From NCBI RefSeq assembly GCF_000485795.1, contig NZ_AXZL01000053.1:50531-114530 (forward strand): DNA of 64,000 nt. The letters are read 5' to 3'. Source of the stretch: Shewanella decolorationis S12 (GTDB lineage: Bacteria; Pseudomonadota; Gammaproteobacteria; Enterobacterales; Shewanellaceae). Shown piece by piece: positions 14,820-24,350 of the stretch (position 1 is its first letter; each line of letters begins with the position of its first letter). The notes under the pieces are model-generated. The model did no database searches. It had not been told where the DNA came from and saw nothing but the letters and a program-made list of their open reading frames with translations. The position numbers and the translations under genes are program-made.

Positions 14820-16955
14820 CTAAGATGACATTTCGGTGCTTTGGCCGGAAAAATGTAAGCCATCGTAGGGGTTGTTTTGCTGATCTTCCTTCGCCTCATG
14901 GTACAAACCAATAGTGAAGATAGACCCCTTACCCAGTACAGAACTCACTTCTATGGTGCCGCCAATGCGCTTGATAATGCCGTAACTTAAAGATAATCCA
15001 AGGCCTGTGCCGTCTTTACGTGTGGTGTAGAAGGGATCAAAAATCCGCCCTAGCTGCTCAGGCGCAATCCCAGAGCCTTCGTCCTCGACCTCAATTTTCA
15101 CCCCAATCGGCATATCTTGCTGTAGCCAATCATAGGTTCGCACCCAAATCCTGCCCTTACCATCCATCGCATGGGCGGCGTTAACCACAAGGTTAATCAG
15201 CACTTGCAGCAACTGTGGACGGTTAACCTGCACTGGGCAGCTGGCGTTCAGTTCAGTTATCAGCACCACTTCTTGTTTTTGAATCGAGTGCCGTACTAAT
15301 ACCAGCATTTCCTCGATGATAGGCGTAATAGGATGCATCTCTAAAGGAGCGTTAAACTCACCAGGACGGCTGTATTGCAGCAGGCTGCGGATAATAGTGC
15401 TAATACGGCCAACCTGTTGGATAACAAGGTCGATTTCTTCTTTTACCGACTCGGCATTATCTCCAAGCTCATAACGCAGCAGCTCCATATTGCCGAGGAT
15501 CACCGCCGTTGGATTATTGATCTCATGGGCAATCCCTGCGGTTAGCTCACCCAGCGCAGTTAACTTTTCATTGGTCACTAACTGCTGGCGAGTCTCATTG
15601 AGTAACGCCACGTTGCGCTGCAATTCCAAAGTCTTATCCTGCAGGCTACGAGTCCGCTCCTCGACCTTCATCTCGAGTTGTTCGGCGGCGGCTTGGATTT
15701 GCGCGTTGCGCCGCTGCAATAAGTCGAGCATACGGTCGAACTGCTCAGCAAGATTCGATAATTCGTTATCCCTGTCCAGCCCCAAGGCGCCAATACGCAC
15801 ATTGCGACCAGACTGCACCGCTTGCACCACATGGTGAATGCGCTCAATCGGTTGCAACAAGCTGTAAGCACCGCGGTACACCAACAAGCCGGAGATCAAC
15901 AGCACTAGCATCAGAATGGTGCCTAGTTCTATGATATTAAGCAGGTAGTTATGGATAAAGGGCGACTCTGAGAATCCGGTATAGATCATACCGACACGTT
16001 GCCCACGGATATCCTCTAAGGGCGCATAGGCGGAAATAAACCAATCGTTAAACACAAAGGCGCGATCGACCCATAACTCACCGTGATTCAGCACTTTTTC
16101 GCGCACTTCCTCCGACACTAAACTGCCGAGCGCTCGCCCTTGGGGTTCATTCGACTGTGGGAAAAAATGCAAAGGCACATTGGTTGAGACACGAATATTG
16201 TCGAGGAAAATGGTCACAGTACCGATGGAACGCTCCGGCAGCGTGCCCTTGTCGTACACGAGGTCGCGGATATGGTCGACGATGCGCGTATCCCGATTAA
16301 ACAGCACGCCACCATCGAGATACCAAGCCACTTTGCCCTCAAAATCGGGGATCGGCAGCAAACTGCGGCTCAGTAACCCACGGTCTTCCACTTGTTTATT
16401 TGGGCTTTGCGCCCGCAGTGTCGCTAGTAAGGGAATCGCCGCCCTTTGGGCTAAATCCGGATCGACCCGCGCCAAGCGTTCAGGCGATAACACCATCAGC
16501 CCCGAATAGGGTAAAAGACCACCCATTTTCGGTAAAATTTGTCGTAAATCTGGGTCAGACGCGGCCTCGGCCACACTGACAAGCCTTAGAAAATCCAGAT
16601 CGAGTTGCTTTTTTTGCTCATTTAGAAAGGCATCTATACTCGCCCTGTGGGCCAACTCGCCAGTGAGAATGGGCCGAAAATCATTTTGAAAAGTCCATGA
16701 GGTCATTACTCTCTCGAGCTGTTTCTCCTGACGAACTTGCACCTGTTGCAGGGTATTTTCAGCCACAGCCAGATCGGCTTTTACCTTCATAAACAGTTGC
16801 TTGCCTGTGTAACTGATATTCCAGTAAATAGTGATAAACACTAAACTCACCAAGGTGAGCAAAATCGGCAGCAAGGTGAGGATCAGAATGCGATAACGCA
16901 CTTTGGCCTGCATTTGCTGCCAACTGACACCAAAAAAGTGAGTAAAAAACGACAC
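14820..16955 (-). CDS. Membrane sensor histidine kinase (double-Cache, HAMP)
   Basis: 711 residues. One TM helix at about 22-44, a large periplasmic region of roughly 290 residues that looks like a double Cache sensor, a second TM near 340-360, a HAMP segment, and a coiled coil (MKVEERTRSLQDKTLEL). Then come the phospho-acceptor HisKA (GIAHEINNPTAV, His near 476) and an HATPase domain with N, G1 (VEDEGSGIAP) and G2 (GTGLGLS) boxes. The upstream regulator gene ends one base before it, so the two are co-expressed partners. The pair is divergent from the tungstate/molybdenum cofactor genes; the periplasmic signal is unknown. Confidence 0.92.
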   Translation of the reverse strand: MSFFTHFFGVSWQQMQAKVRYRILILTLLPILLTLVSLVFITIYWNISYTGKQLFMKVKADLAVAENTLQQVQVRQEKQLERVMTSWTFQNDFRPILTGELAHRASIDAFLNEQKKQLDLDFLRLVSVAEAASDPDLRQILPKMGGLLPYSGLMVLSPERLARVDPDLAQRAAIPLLATLRAQSPNKQVEDRGLLSRSLLPIPDFEGKVAWYLDGGVLFNRDTRIVDHIRDLVYDKGTLPERSIGTVTIFLDNIRVSTNVPLHFFPQSNEPQGRALGSLVSEEVREKVLNHGELWVDRAFVFNDWFISAYAPLEDIRGQRVGMIYTGFSESPFIHNYLLNIIELGTILMLVLLISGLLVYRGAYSLLQPIERIHHVVQAVQSGRNVRIGALGLDRDNELSNLAEQFDRMLDLLQRRNAQIQAAAEQLEMKVEERTRSLQDKTLELQRNVALLNETRQQLVTNEKLTALGELTAGIAHEINNPTAVILGNMELLRYELGDNAESVKEEIDLVIQQVGRISTIIRSLLQYSRPGEFNAPLEMHPITPIIEEMLVLVRHSIQKQEVVLITELNASCPVQVNRPQLLQVLINLVVNAAHAMDGKGRIWVRTYDWLQQDMPIGVKIEVEDEGSGIAPEQLGRIFDPFYTTRKDGTGLGLSLSYGIIKRIGGTIEVSSVLGKGSIFTIGLYHEAKEDQQNNPYDGLHFSGQSTEMSS

Positions 16956-18338
16956 TTAGAACTCCTGCTCGTCGCTAACGTCAAACCACTCTTTATACTT
17001 GCGATCTAAGGTCTTACGGGAAACGCCTAAGTCCCTCGCCGCTGCTGATTTATTGCCAGAGTGCAGATCCACCACGCTGGTCACATGGTGTTTTTCCACT
17101 TCTTTCAACGGCCAATCTAAGGGATAACCTTGGGAGGCCGAAGACTCTGTCTTGACCTGCTGCTTCCAGTATTCCGCTGGCGGCTTGCCGAGCAGAATGC
17201 AGCGTTCAATCATATTGCGCAGTTCACGGATATTGCCTGGCCACTCGTGCTGTTGCAGCTTCACCATATCCTCATGGCTCCACACGACTTCACGCACACC
17301 CAATTCGGCCGCTAACTGGCGAGTAAAGTGATGGGTCAATTCGACCACATCTTCCGGACGCTCACGCAGGGGAGGAATTAAAATATCCAGCACATTCAAT
17401 CGATAATAAAGATCACGACGGAAGTTACCCGCCTCGACTTCATCCACCAGCGTGCGGTTAGTAGCCGCAATCACCCGGACATCGATATTGACTTCCTTCT
17501 CACTGCCGACAGGGCGAATCGCCTTTTGCTCTAATACCCTGAGCAATGCCGTCTGCATCTTGAGGGGCATCTCACCAATTTCATCGAGGAAAATAGTGCC
17601 GCCGGAGGCAAAGCTGAATAAGCCTTCGCGATTTCCCTTAGCACCGGTAAATGCCCCCGCGGTATGACCAAAGAGTTCACTCTCCAGTAGTTCTGGCGCG
17701 ATAGAGCCGCAGTTAACGGGCACAAATGGCCCTTGGCGGCCGCTGAGTAGGTGTAATTGGCGCGCGACCAGCTCTTTACCCGTGCCCGATTCGCCTTGAA
17801 TTAACACCACGGCATTGGTCGGTGCCACGCGCTCAATCACTTGCTTGACCGACTTCATGGCTTCGCTGCTACCGATAATGGTGGAGGAATAGCCGATGGA
17901 GACTTCACGGCGCAGCATTAAGTTTTCGCGGCGCAGCAAACGGCGTTCAATACAACGGTCAACCGCCGACATCATCTGCTCGAGGTGGAAGGGCTTCATA
18001 ATAAAGTCTGAGGCGCCAGCTCGCAGCGCTTTAATCGCGACTTCTAAATCCGCATAGCCGGTCATAAAAATCACATCGGAGCGGCGGCCTTGTTCATCTA
18101 AGGCTTCGTGCCACTCGATACCCGAGCGACCCGGTAAACGGATATCGACAATCAATAGGTCGAAGTGGCAGCGACTACGTAACTGCTCAGCATCTTCAAT
18201 ACTGCCCGCCGTTTCGACTAAGGCGAATTTTTTCGAGAGCGCCTTATTCAAAAAGCTACGCATCCCCGGCTCGTCATCGACGATCAGGACAGACACAGCG
18301 GAAGGAAGGGGCTTGAGGTTATTATCTATCTGGCTCAT
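16956..18338 (-). CDS. NtrC-family sigma54-dependent response regulator
   Basis: 460 residues from the ATG at 18338, preceded by GAAGTGAG; an in-frame ATG at 18386 has no ribosome site. The receiver domain has acidic pocket DDE (21-23) and phospho-acceptor D65 (LLIVDIRLPG). The AAA+ domain shows Walker A GESGTGKE, the sigma54-contact motif GAFTGA and Walker B GGTIFLDEIGEM. The Fis-type helix-turn-helix is GNKSAAARDLGVSRKTLDRK. All activator parts are intact, so it should drive a sigma54 promoter; a good one lies about 185 bases away on the divergent side, before tupA. Confidence 0.93.
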   Translation of the reverse strand: MSQIDNNLKPLPSAVSVLIVDDEPGMRSFLNKALSKKFALVETAGSIEDAEQLRSRCHFDLLIVDIRLPGRSGIEWHEALDEQGRRSDVIFMTGYADLEVAIKALRAGASDFIMKPFHLEQMMSAVDRCIERRLLRRENLMLRREVSIGYSSTIIGSSEAMKSVKQVIERVAPTNAVVLIQGESGTGKELVARQLHLLSGRQGPFVPVNCGSIAPELLESELFGHTAGAFTGAKGNREGLFSFASGGTIFLDEIGEMPLKMQTALLRVLEQKAIRPVGSEKEVNIDVRVIAATNRTLVDEVEAGNFRRDLYYRLNVLDILIPPLRERPEDVVELTHHFTRQLAAELGVREVVWSHEDMVKLQQHEWPGNIRELRNMIERCILLGKPPAEYWKQQVKTESSASQGYPLDWPLKEVEKHHVTSVVDLHSGNKSAAARDLGVSRKTLDRKYKEWFDVSDEQEF

Positions 18339-18393
18339 AGTGCTCACTTCTGGACATTTTGACTCAATTGCGACCAATTCTAGCATTGAAACT

Positions 18394-18446
18394 AGACAAA
18401 TAGGTCACTATGAACCATAAGAAGCATGCGCTGAGACAATTTGTCT
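18394..18446. promoter_or_regulatory. Candidate enhancer sites for the NtrC-type regulator
   Basis: The near-perfect palindrome AGACAATTTGTCT at 18434-18446 and a related AGACAAATAGGTCA at 18394-18407 begin exactly 40 bases apart, about four helix turns. They lie roughly 75-130 bases upstream of the sigma54 promoter, the usual place for enhancer binding. Binding by the adjacent regulator is inferred. Confidence 0.5.
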
Positions 18447-18521
18447 GCAAACTATTTGTTGAGCCTGAGATCAGGGTCACAATTTAGATCAAGCTGTGAA
18501 CGTAAATGCGTCATTGTTGGT

Positions 18522-18538
18522 TTGGCATCCTATTTGCT
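18522..18538 (+). promoter_or_regulatory. Sigma54 (RpoN) promoter for the tup-moa operon
   Basis: TTGGCATCCTATTTGCT has GG and GC exactly 10 bases apart and matches the -24/-12 consensus (TGGCAC-N5-TTGCW) except for one base. Predicted start of transcription near 18550, about 70 bases before tupA. Confidence 0.8.
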
Positions 18539-18622
18539 TTCAATCGAACGCATTACAATTTACGGAACCTCCCACTCAGTAGGCAATTGAGTCGGAACCC
18601 TATTTTTCGCCAAGGAGTATCC

Positions 18623-19447
18623 ATGCTAAACGTGAAATCCCATATGAAGTCATTACTGGGCCTGGTTGTTGCAGCCAGCATGCTCACAGTGTTACCCGCT
18701 CAATCGGCTGAAGTGATCAAGTTAGCCACCACCACCAGTACTGAAAACTCAGGTCTGCTAAAAGAATTACTGCCTAAGTTTGAAAGTGAATCAGGCTACA
18801 AAGTACAAGTTATCGCAACGGGTACGGGTAAAGCGCTGAAACTGGGCGAGCAAGGCGATGTGGATTTAGTGATGACCCACGCCCCAAGTGCTGAAGCAAA
18901 ATTTGTTGCCGACGGTTTTGGTGTTGAGCCACGTGGCATTATGGAAAACGATTTCGTGGTGTTAGGTCCTAAAAACGACCCAGCAAAACTACGTGAAAGC
19001 AAAACTGCCGAAGAAGCCTTCGCAAAAATCGCCAAATCAGGCTTACCTTTCGTCTCTCGTGGTGACAACTCTGGCACCCACATCAAAGAGTTAGAAGTAT
19101 GGAAAGCCGCAGGCGTGACTCCTGACTTCAAAGGTTACACTTCAGTAGGTCAAGGCATGGGTAAAACCCTGCTGATGGCAAACGAATTACAAGGTTATAC
19201 GCTGTCTGACCGTGGTACTTTCGTGGCGTACAAAACTAAGCTGGACTTAGGTGTGGATTTCGATGGCGGTAAAACCCTGGCGAACCCATACCAAGTGATT
19301 CTGATCAACCCAGCTAAATACCCAGATCTGAACCACAAGGGCGCCAAAGCCTTCAGTGACTGGCTGATCAGCAAAGAAGGTCAAGCCATGATCAACAACT
19401 TCAAAGTTGAAGGCGAGCAACTGTTCAAGGCAACCTATAGCGAATGA
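18623..19447 (+). CDS. tupA: Tungstate/molybdate ABC transporter, periplasmic binding protein
   Basis: 274 residues from the ATG at 18623 with AAGGAG upstream. Signal peptide to about residue 29 (cleavage AQSA-EV). The motif LATTTSTENSGLL is characteristic of TupA-type oxyanion binding proteins, more than of ModA. FVSRGDNSGTHIKELEVWKAAG and a late YTLSDRGTFVAY stretch complete the family pattern. It is followed by permease and ATPase genes and by four steps of molybdenum cofactor genes, which supports tungstate or molybdate as the ligand; which one is preferred cannot be read from sequence. First gene after a sigma54 promoter. Confidence 0.9.
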   Translation: MLNVKSHMKSLLGLVVAASMLTVLPAQSAEVIKLATTTSTENSGLLKELLPKFESESGYKVQVIATGTGKALKLGEQGDVDLVMTHAPSAEAKFVADGFGVEPRGIMENDFVVLGPKNDPAKLRESKTAEEAFAKIAKSGLPFVSRGDNSGTHIKELEVWKAAGVTPDFKGYTSVGQGMGKTLLMANELQGYTLSDRGTFVAYKTKLDLGVDFDGGKTLANPYQVILINPAKYPDLNHKGAKAFSDWLISKEGQAMINNFKVEGEQLFKATYSE

Positions 19448-20151
19448 GCGAAGGCTGGCTAGCACTGTTACAGCAGGCGTTAAGCCTGCTGTTTTCATTG
19501 GACCCCGACGTTTGGTCCATCATCTCTGTCTCGTTTTCGGTTTCTTTCGCGGCGCTGCTCATCACCTTAGTCCCCTCTATGGTGCTCGGTTTTGTGCTGG
19601 CGTTTGCCCATTTCCCCGGAAAGTGGTTTGTCACTAACTTAGTACAAACATTGCAATCTATCCCCACGGTCGTTATCGGCCTGCTGGTGTATCTCATCTT
19701 GACCCGCAACGGCCCGCTTGGGGATTTAAAGTGGTTGTTCACTCAAGAGGGGATGATCCTCGGCCAAATGATGATTTGCGCCCCCGTGATGATCGCCATG
19801 AGTCAAGCGGCCTTCACCAGTGTCGATCGCCGGGCATGGGAAACCTCTCGCACCTTAGGCGCCTCTTGGTTTAGCGCGGTCTGGACCGTGTGCCGCGAAC
19901 TGCGTATGCCATTATTGCTGGCGATTGTCGCAGCCTTTAGCCGTATTCTCACCGAAGTCGGCTGCTCTATGATGGTCGGCGGCAACATTTTAAACGTAAC
20001 ACGTAATATCCCGACGGCTATCGCACTGGAAACCAGTAAAGGCGATTTCGCCCAAGCTATCGCCCTCGGATTAGTGCTGCTAATCTTGGCCTTGATCCTC
20101 AACTTTGCCTTAGGTAGTTTACGCGGCAAAGAAACGCCAAGGAGCCATTAA
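19444..20151 (+). CDS. tupB: Tungstate/molybdate ABC transporter, permease
   Basis: 235-residue membrane protein with five or six helices. The cytoplasmic coupling loop (EAA motif) is visible as ETSRTLGASWFSAVWTV, with the conserved glycine. It overlaps tupA by four bases (ATGA) and is followed three bases later by tupC, so the transporter is made as a coupled unit. TupB-like permeases are closer to PstA/TupB than to ModB; FSRILTEVGCSMMVGGNI matches this group. Confidence 0.9.
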   Translation: MSEGWLALLQQALSLLFSLDPDVWSIISVSFSVSFAALLITLVPSMVLGFVLAFAHFPGKWFVTNLVQTLQSIPTVVIGLLVYLILTRNGPLGDLKWLFTQEGMILGQMMICAPVMIAMSQAAFTSVDRRAWETSRTLGASWFSAVWTVCRELRMPLLLAIVAAFSRILTEVGCSMMVGGNILNVTRNIPTAIALETSKGDFAQAIALGLVLLILALILNFALGSLRGKETPRSH

Positions 20152-20154
20152 CTT

Positions 20155-20862
20155 ATGACCCAAGCCAAACTGATCGCCCGTGACTTGGAAATGTCCTTTG
20201 GCCCGCGCTTATTATTCAAAGCCCATAGCCTAGAGTTGTGCCAAGGGAACGTCATTTATTTGCAGGGTGACAACGGCTCGGGCAAGTCGACCCTGATGAA
20301 GATCCTCGCGGGTTTACAGCCGCCATCTAAGGGCAAGATTGAAGTCAGCGGCTTTAAAAAGGATGCATGGTGGACACGCAATCCTTTGCTGGGCAAAGCC
20401 GTTTACCTCCACCAGCATCCCTATCTATTCGATGGTACAGTCAATTACAACCTGACCTACGGCTTACCCTTTGCGGCCTCAAAAACCGAAGCCAAACGTA
20501 GAATTGGCCAAGCAATTGAGATGGCGCAACTAGGCTCGCTATTACAGGCCAGAGCCAGCAATTTATCCGGCGGCGAAAGGCAACGACTCGCCATCGCCCG
20601 CGCGTGGATATTGCAGCCAAAGTTACTGATGCTCGATGAGCCGACCTCCAACATGGATAAAGACTCCCAAGCCTTAGTGCTGCAAATGATCCAACAGCTC
20701 AAACAGCAAGGGACGGGAATGCTATTAAGCAGCCACCAAAACTGTGCGCTCACCGCCATTTGCGAGCAGCAGTGGCACATTGAAGACCAACAGGTGATAA
20801 CCTCCCGTCAGCAAACGCCCACAAACTCCACACAGGGATCTTTATATGTCGTTGCAAATTGA
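20155..20862 (+). CDS. tupC: Tungstate/molybdate ABC transporter, ATP-binding protein
   Basis: 235 residues with Walker [10 protein letters not shown], signature [15 protein letters not shown], Walker [10 protein letters not shown] and switch histidine (LLSSHQN). It lacks the C-terminal regulatory domain of ModC, as expected for TupC. Its end overlaps mobA by 17 bases, which suggests coupling of transport and cofactor maturation genes. Confidence 0.9.
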   Translation: MTQAKLIARDLEMSFGPRLLFKAHSLELCQGNVIYLQGDNGSGKSTLMKILAGLQPPSKGKIEVSGFKKDAWWTRNPLLGKAVYLHQHPYLFDGTVNYNLTYGLPFAASKTEAKRRIGQAIEMAQLGSLLQARASNLSGGERQRLAIARAWILQPKLLMLDEPTSNMDKDSQALVLQMIQQLKQQGTGMLLSSHQNCALTAICEQQWHIEDQQVITSRQQTPTNSTQGSLYVVAN

Positions 20863-21439
20863 TGCCGTAATTCTTGCCGGAGGTATGGCGCGCCGTATGG
20901 GCGGGGACGATAAAGGCCTCGTCGAGCTAAACGGCAAGGCCATGATTGAACACACTATCGAGCGGATAAAACCTCAGGTTAAGGAGATCCTGATCAACGC
21001 AAATCGTAACCAAACACGTTATGCTGAGTTCGGTTTTACGGTGTTGAGCGATGAGCATACTGGGTTTCTCGGCCCCTTGGCGGGCATGATCACTGCTATG
21101 GGTCACACTCAAGCAGACTATCTGCTCGTAGTACCCTGCGATTGTCCGCTGCTGCCGCGGGATTTAGTCGCCCGTTTATTGGCCGCCATTGAGGCAAACG
21201 ATGCTGAACTTGCCGTTGCCAGCGATGGTGAGCGTGAGCAGCCGGTGGTGATGTTACTAAAGCCAAGTCTGCGCGAGTCGATGACCGCCTTTCTCGAAGC
21301 GGGTGAGCGTAAAATTGATTTTTGGTATGCCAAACATCGCTTTGCCGTGGCGGCCTTTGCCGATCAACCCAATGCCTTCGTCAATGTGAACACGCCAGAA
21401 CAAAAACAACGACTGGCAGCAGAGATAAACCAAAGCTAA
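20846..21439 (+). CDS. mobA: Molybdenum cofactor guanylyltransferase
   Basis: 197 residues. MobA attaches GMP to molybdopterin to make the bis-MGD cofactor used by DMSO reductase, formate dehydrogenase and nitrate reductase type enzymes. The nucleotide-binding N-terminus is typical: [30 protein letters not shown] carries the metal-binding acid. Starts inside the end of tupC. The many molybdoenzymes of anaerobic respiration in Shewanella make this an obvious partner for uptake. Confidence 0.93.
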   Translation: MSLQIDAVILAGGMARRMGGDDKGLVELNGKAMIEHTIERIKPQVKEILINANRNQTRYAEFGFTVLSDEHTGFLGPLAGMITAMGHTQADYLLVVPCDCPLLPRDLVARLLAAIEANDAELAVASDGEREQPVVMLLKPSLRESMTAFLEAGERKIDFWYAKHRFAVAAFADQPNAFVNVNTPEQKQRLAAEINQS

Positions 21440-21469
21440 GGCTTCAAATTTCCTAGATTAGAGGTGCAA

Positions 21470-23269
21470 ATGAGTACTCCCTTCGTCAATCCGCTATCTA
21501 TTCCCGTTCTCGGATTTTGTGCCTATAGCGGCACGGGGAAAACCACCCTACTCAAGCAATTGATCCCCGAATTAAATCAGCGCGGCCTGCGTCTGGCGGT
21601 GATCAAACATGCTCACCACAATTTCGATGTCGATATTCCCGGTAAAGACAGTTACGAGATGCGCAAAGCCGGTGCGCGGCAAATGCTAGTCGCCTCCCAT
21701 GTGCGCTGGGCGCTAATGACCGAAGATGCCCGCGATGGCGACCCTGAGCTTGTCCACCTGCTCAAGCAAATTGAAGCCGATAAAGTCGATATCGTCTTAG
21801 TCGAAGGCTTTAAAAAACTCACATTACCGAAAATTGAGCTGCACCGCGCTGCCCACGGTAAGCCGTTTATCTATACCCAAGACGACAATATTCTCGCCAT
21901 CGCTTGCTGTGATGACACAGAGCTGCCGAGCGAGCTAAGAAGACTCGACCTTAACAATGTCGCGCAAATTGCTGACTTTGTGATGGAATATGCCAATAGC
22001 TGGCAAGCACCCAACCCCGCATTACCAATAGCGACTGTCGATGCCTGCACCTTGGGCAGCGATAAAAACCTCAGCGTGAGCCAAGGCTTGGCGCAGATTT
22101 TATCCCATGTCGCCCCAGTATCTGAGGTGGAAGAGGTAGGTTTAGATGCGTTAGATAACCGCGTGCTCGCCCGCGACAGCATTTCGCCCGTGGATGTGCC
22201 GCAACAAACCAACTCGGCGATGGATGGTTATGCCTTCGCCTATCAAGATCCACTGCCTACAAGCTTTACCTTAGTCGGCGAAGTCCTCGCCGGTCATCAA
22301 TATTCGGGCACACTCAAAGCGGGTGAAACCGTGCGCATTATGACGGGCGCGCCCGTACCTGCTGGCGCAGATACAGTTCAACCTCGAGAGCTGGCTAACG
22401 AGGCCAATGCCAAGGTCAGTTTCGATGGCCGCATTCAACAGGGCCAACACGTTCGCCTTGCGGGTGAAGACATAGGCCAAGGCCAAGTCGCCCTCACCCA
22501 AGCCACACGCCTAAGCGCCGCCGAACAGGGCTTATTAGCCTCCCTCGGCCTTGACCATGTGACGGTTTATCGTCGCCCGACCGTGGCCGTGTTCTCCACA
22601 GGTGATGAAGTCAGCCAACCCGGCGAGGCTTTGAATCCAAACTGTATCTATGACTCGAACCGTTACACCATCAAGGCAATGGCAAAACGTTTAGGTTGTG
22701 ACGTCATTGACTTAGGTATTATTGAAGATTCCGAAAGCGCACTCGAAGCGACCTTAACCAAAGCCGCGGCGCAGGCCGATGTGGTGATCAGCTCAGGCGG
22801 CGTTTCCGTTGGCGACGCCGACTACATCAAGGCCGTGCTGGCACGCCTTGGCAATATCGACTTCTGGCGGATCAATATGCGCCCCGGTCGCCCACTCGCC
22901 TTTGGTAAGGTCGGCGATAGCCTATTCTTCGGCTTGCCCGGCAATCCGGTGGCTGTGATGGTGTCGTTCCTGCAATTTGTGCAACCTGCGCTGCGTAAAC
23001 TCGGCGGTGAAACAAACTGGCAGGCGCCGTTATTCCCGGCGATTACCGATGAAACCCTGCGTAGCCGCACGGGCCGCACTGAGTTTATCCGCGGAATTTA
23101 TCGCCTCGGTAATGATGGCAGGCTGCATGTGACCAGCACTGGCAACCAAGGTTCGGGCATGCTCAGCTCTATGGTCAAAGGCAATTGCCTTATCATCATT
23201 GGAGATGATGCTGAGGCGGTGAATGCGGGTGAAACCGTGTTTATTCAACCTTTTGCCGATCTTCTATAA
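21470..23269 (+). CDS. mobB/moeA: MobB-MoeA fusion: MGD-synthesis adaptor plus molybdopterin molybdenumtransferase
   Basis: 599 residues from ATG 21470 with GAGGTG just upstream (a GTG six bases earlier lies in the ribosome site). Residues 1 to about 165 are MobB: P-loop AYSGTGKTTLL, then KHAHHNFDVDIPGKDS. From about 190 the chain is MoeA, which inserts molybdate into adenylylated molybdopterin: PVDVPQQTNSAMDGYAF, IMTGAPVPAGAD, VFSTGDEV, SSGGVSVGDADY and GLPGNPVAV, with a C-terminal MoeA domain IV. The fusion brings GMP attachment and metal insertion into one chain. It is the fifth gene of the tup operon. Confidence 0.93.
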   Translation: MSTPFVNPLSIPVLGFCAYSGTGKTTLLKQLIPELNQRGLRLAVIKHAHHNFDVDIPGKDSYEMRKAGARQMLVASHVRWALMTEDARDGDPELVHLLKQIEADKVDIVLVEGFKKLTLPKIELHRAAHGKPFIYTQDDNILAIACCDDTELPSELRRLDLNNVAQIADFVMEYANSWQAPNPALPIATVDACTLGSDKNLSVSQGLAQILSHVAPVSEVEEVGLDALDNRVLARDSISPVDVPQQTNSAMDGYAFAYQDPLPTSFTLVGEVLAGHQYSGTLKAGETVRIMTGAPVPAGADTVQPRELANEANAKVSFDGRIQQGQHVRLAGEDIGQGQVALTQATRLSAAEQGLLASLGLDHVTVYRRPTVAVFSTGDEVSQPGEALNPNCIYDSNRYTIKAMAKRLGCDVIDLGIIEDSESALEATLTKAAAQADVVISSGGVSVGDADYIKAVLARLGNIDFWRINMRPGRPLAFGKVGDSLFFGLPGNPVAVMVSFLQFVQPALRKLGGETNWQAPLFPAITDETLRSRTGRTEFIRGIYRLGNDGRLHVTSTGNQGSGMLSSMVKGNCLIIIGDDAEAVNAGETVFIQPFADLL

Positions 23270-23285
23270 GAGCCACTGAGTCCCT

Positions 23286-24269
23286 ATGAGCCAACTCGTG
23301 GATGCCTTTGGCCGTCAGGTCGAATATTTACGACTCTCAGTGACGGATCGCTGCGACTTCCGTTGTGTCTACTGCATGACGGAAGATCCCTGCTTCTTGC
23401 CCAAAGACCATGTTCTGCACCTCGAAGAGTTGGCTTGGATTGCCCAAGCCTTTACTGAACTTGGGGTGACTAAAATTCGCCTCACCGGCGGCGAGCCCTT
23501 GGTGCGTAGCGATTGCGATCAACTGGTGCACTTACTGGGCAAGCTCCCAGGGCTCAAAGATTTATCGATGACCACTAATGGTTCTAGGCTCAGTAAGTTT
23601 GCCAAACCTATGTTTGATGCGGGTCTTAAGCGCTTAAACATCAGCTTAGATACCCTTAACCCCGAGCTCTTTACCCAACTGACGCGCAACGGCAAATTAG
23701 CACGTGTTATCGAAGGGATTGATGCGGCCATCGCCGCAGGTTTTGAGCGCATTAAAATCAATGCGGTGATCCTTAAACAGCAAAATGACCATGAAGTGAT
23801 TGATCTGGTTAATTTTTGTCGTGACCGAAACCTAGATATCGCCTTTATTGAAGAAATGCCGCTGGGTGAAATGGACGAGCGTAAAGACGCGCGTCATTGC
23901 AGCAGTGATGAAGTAAAGGCCATGATTAACGAGCATTATCCCCTGCAACTTTCCAATAAACGCACTGGCGGCCCCGCGCGTTACTACACCATGGCGGATA
24001 GTCCGATTCATATCGGGTTTATCTCACCCCATAGCCACAACTTTTGCCACGAATGTAATAGAGTGCGCGTAACCGTAGAGGGGCAATTATTACTCTGCCT
24101 AGGTAATGAACACTCCATTGATTTAAAAAGCATTGTGCGAGAATATCCCGGGGACATTGAGCGCCTTAAAACCGCGATTCACCAAGGTATCAAGCTCAAA
24201 CCTAAGCAGCATGTTTTCGATAATAGTGGCGTGCAAATCCTGCGCTTTATGAATAGCACTGGCGGTTAA
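23286..24269 (+). CDS. moaA: GTP 3',8-cyclase (molybdenum cofactor step 1)
   Basis: 327 residues, radical SAM enzyme that converts GTP to 3',8-cyclo-7,8-dihydro-GTP for cyclic pyranopterin synthesis. The SAM cluster motif CDFRCVYC is intact; the C-terminal cluster cysteines occur in CHECNRVRVT and LLCLGNE; the chain ends in the catalytic double glycine (NSTGG). The gap from mobB/moeA is 16 bases. moaB, moaC, moaD and moaE are not in the window. Confidence 0.96.
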   Translation: MSQLVDAFGRQVEYLRLSVTDRCDFRCVYCMTEDPCFLPKDHVLHLEELAWIAQAFTELGVTKIRLTGGEPLVRSDCDQLVHLLGKLPGLKDLSMTTNGSRLSKFAKPMFDAGLKRLNISLDTLNPELFTQLTRNGKLARVIEGIDAAIAAGFERIKINAVILKQQNDHEVIDLVNFCRDRNLDIAFIEEMPLGEMDERKDARHCSSDEVKAMINEHYPLQLSNKRTGGPARYYTMADSPIHIGFISPHSHNFCHECNRVRVTVEGQLLLCLGNEHSIDLKSIVREYPGDIERLKTAIHQGIKLKPKQHVFDNSGVQILRFMNSTGG

Positions 24270-24350
24270 CCCCTTCATCCTAGGGCTAGCATCTCTATTT
24301 TGCCGTGATACACTCATGGCATCAGTCCCATTTTTTGTGTCACTCTTCCT

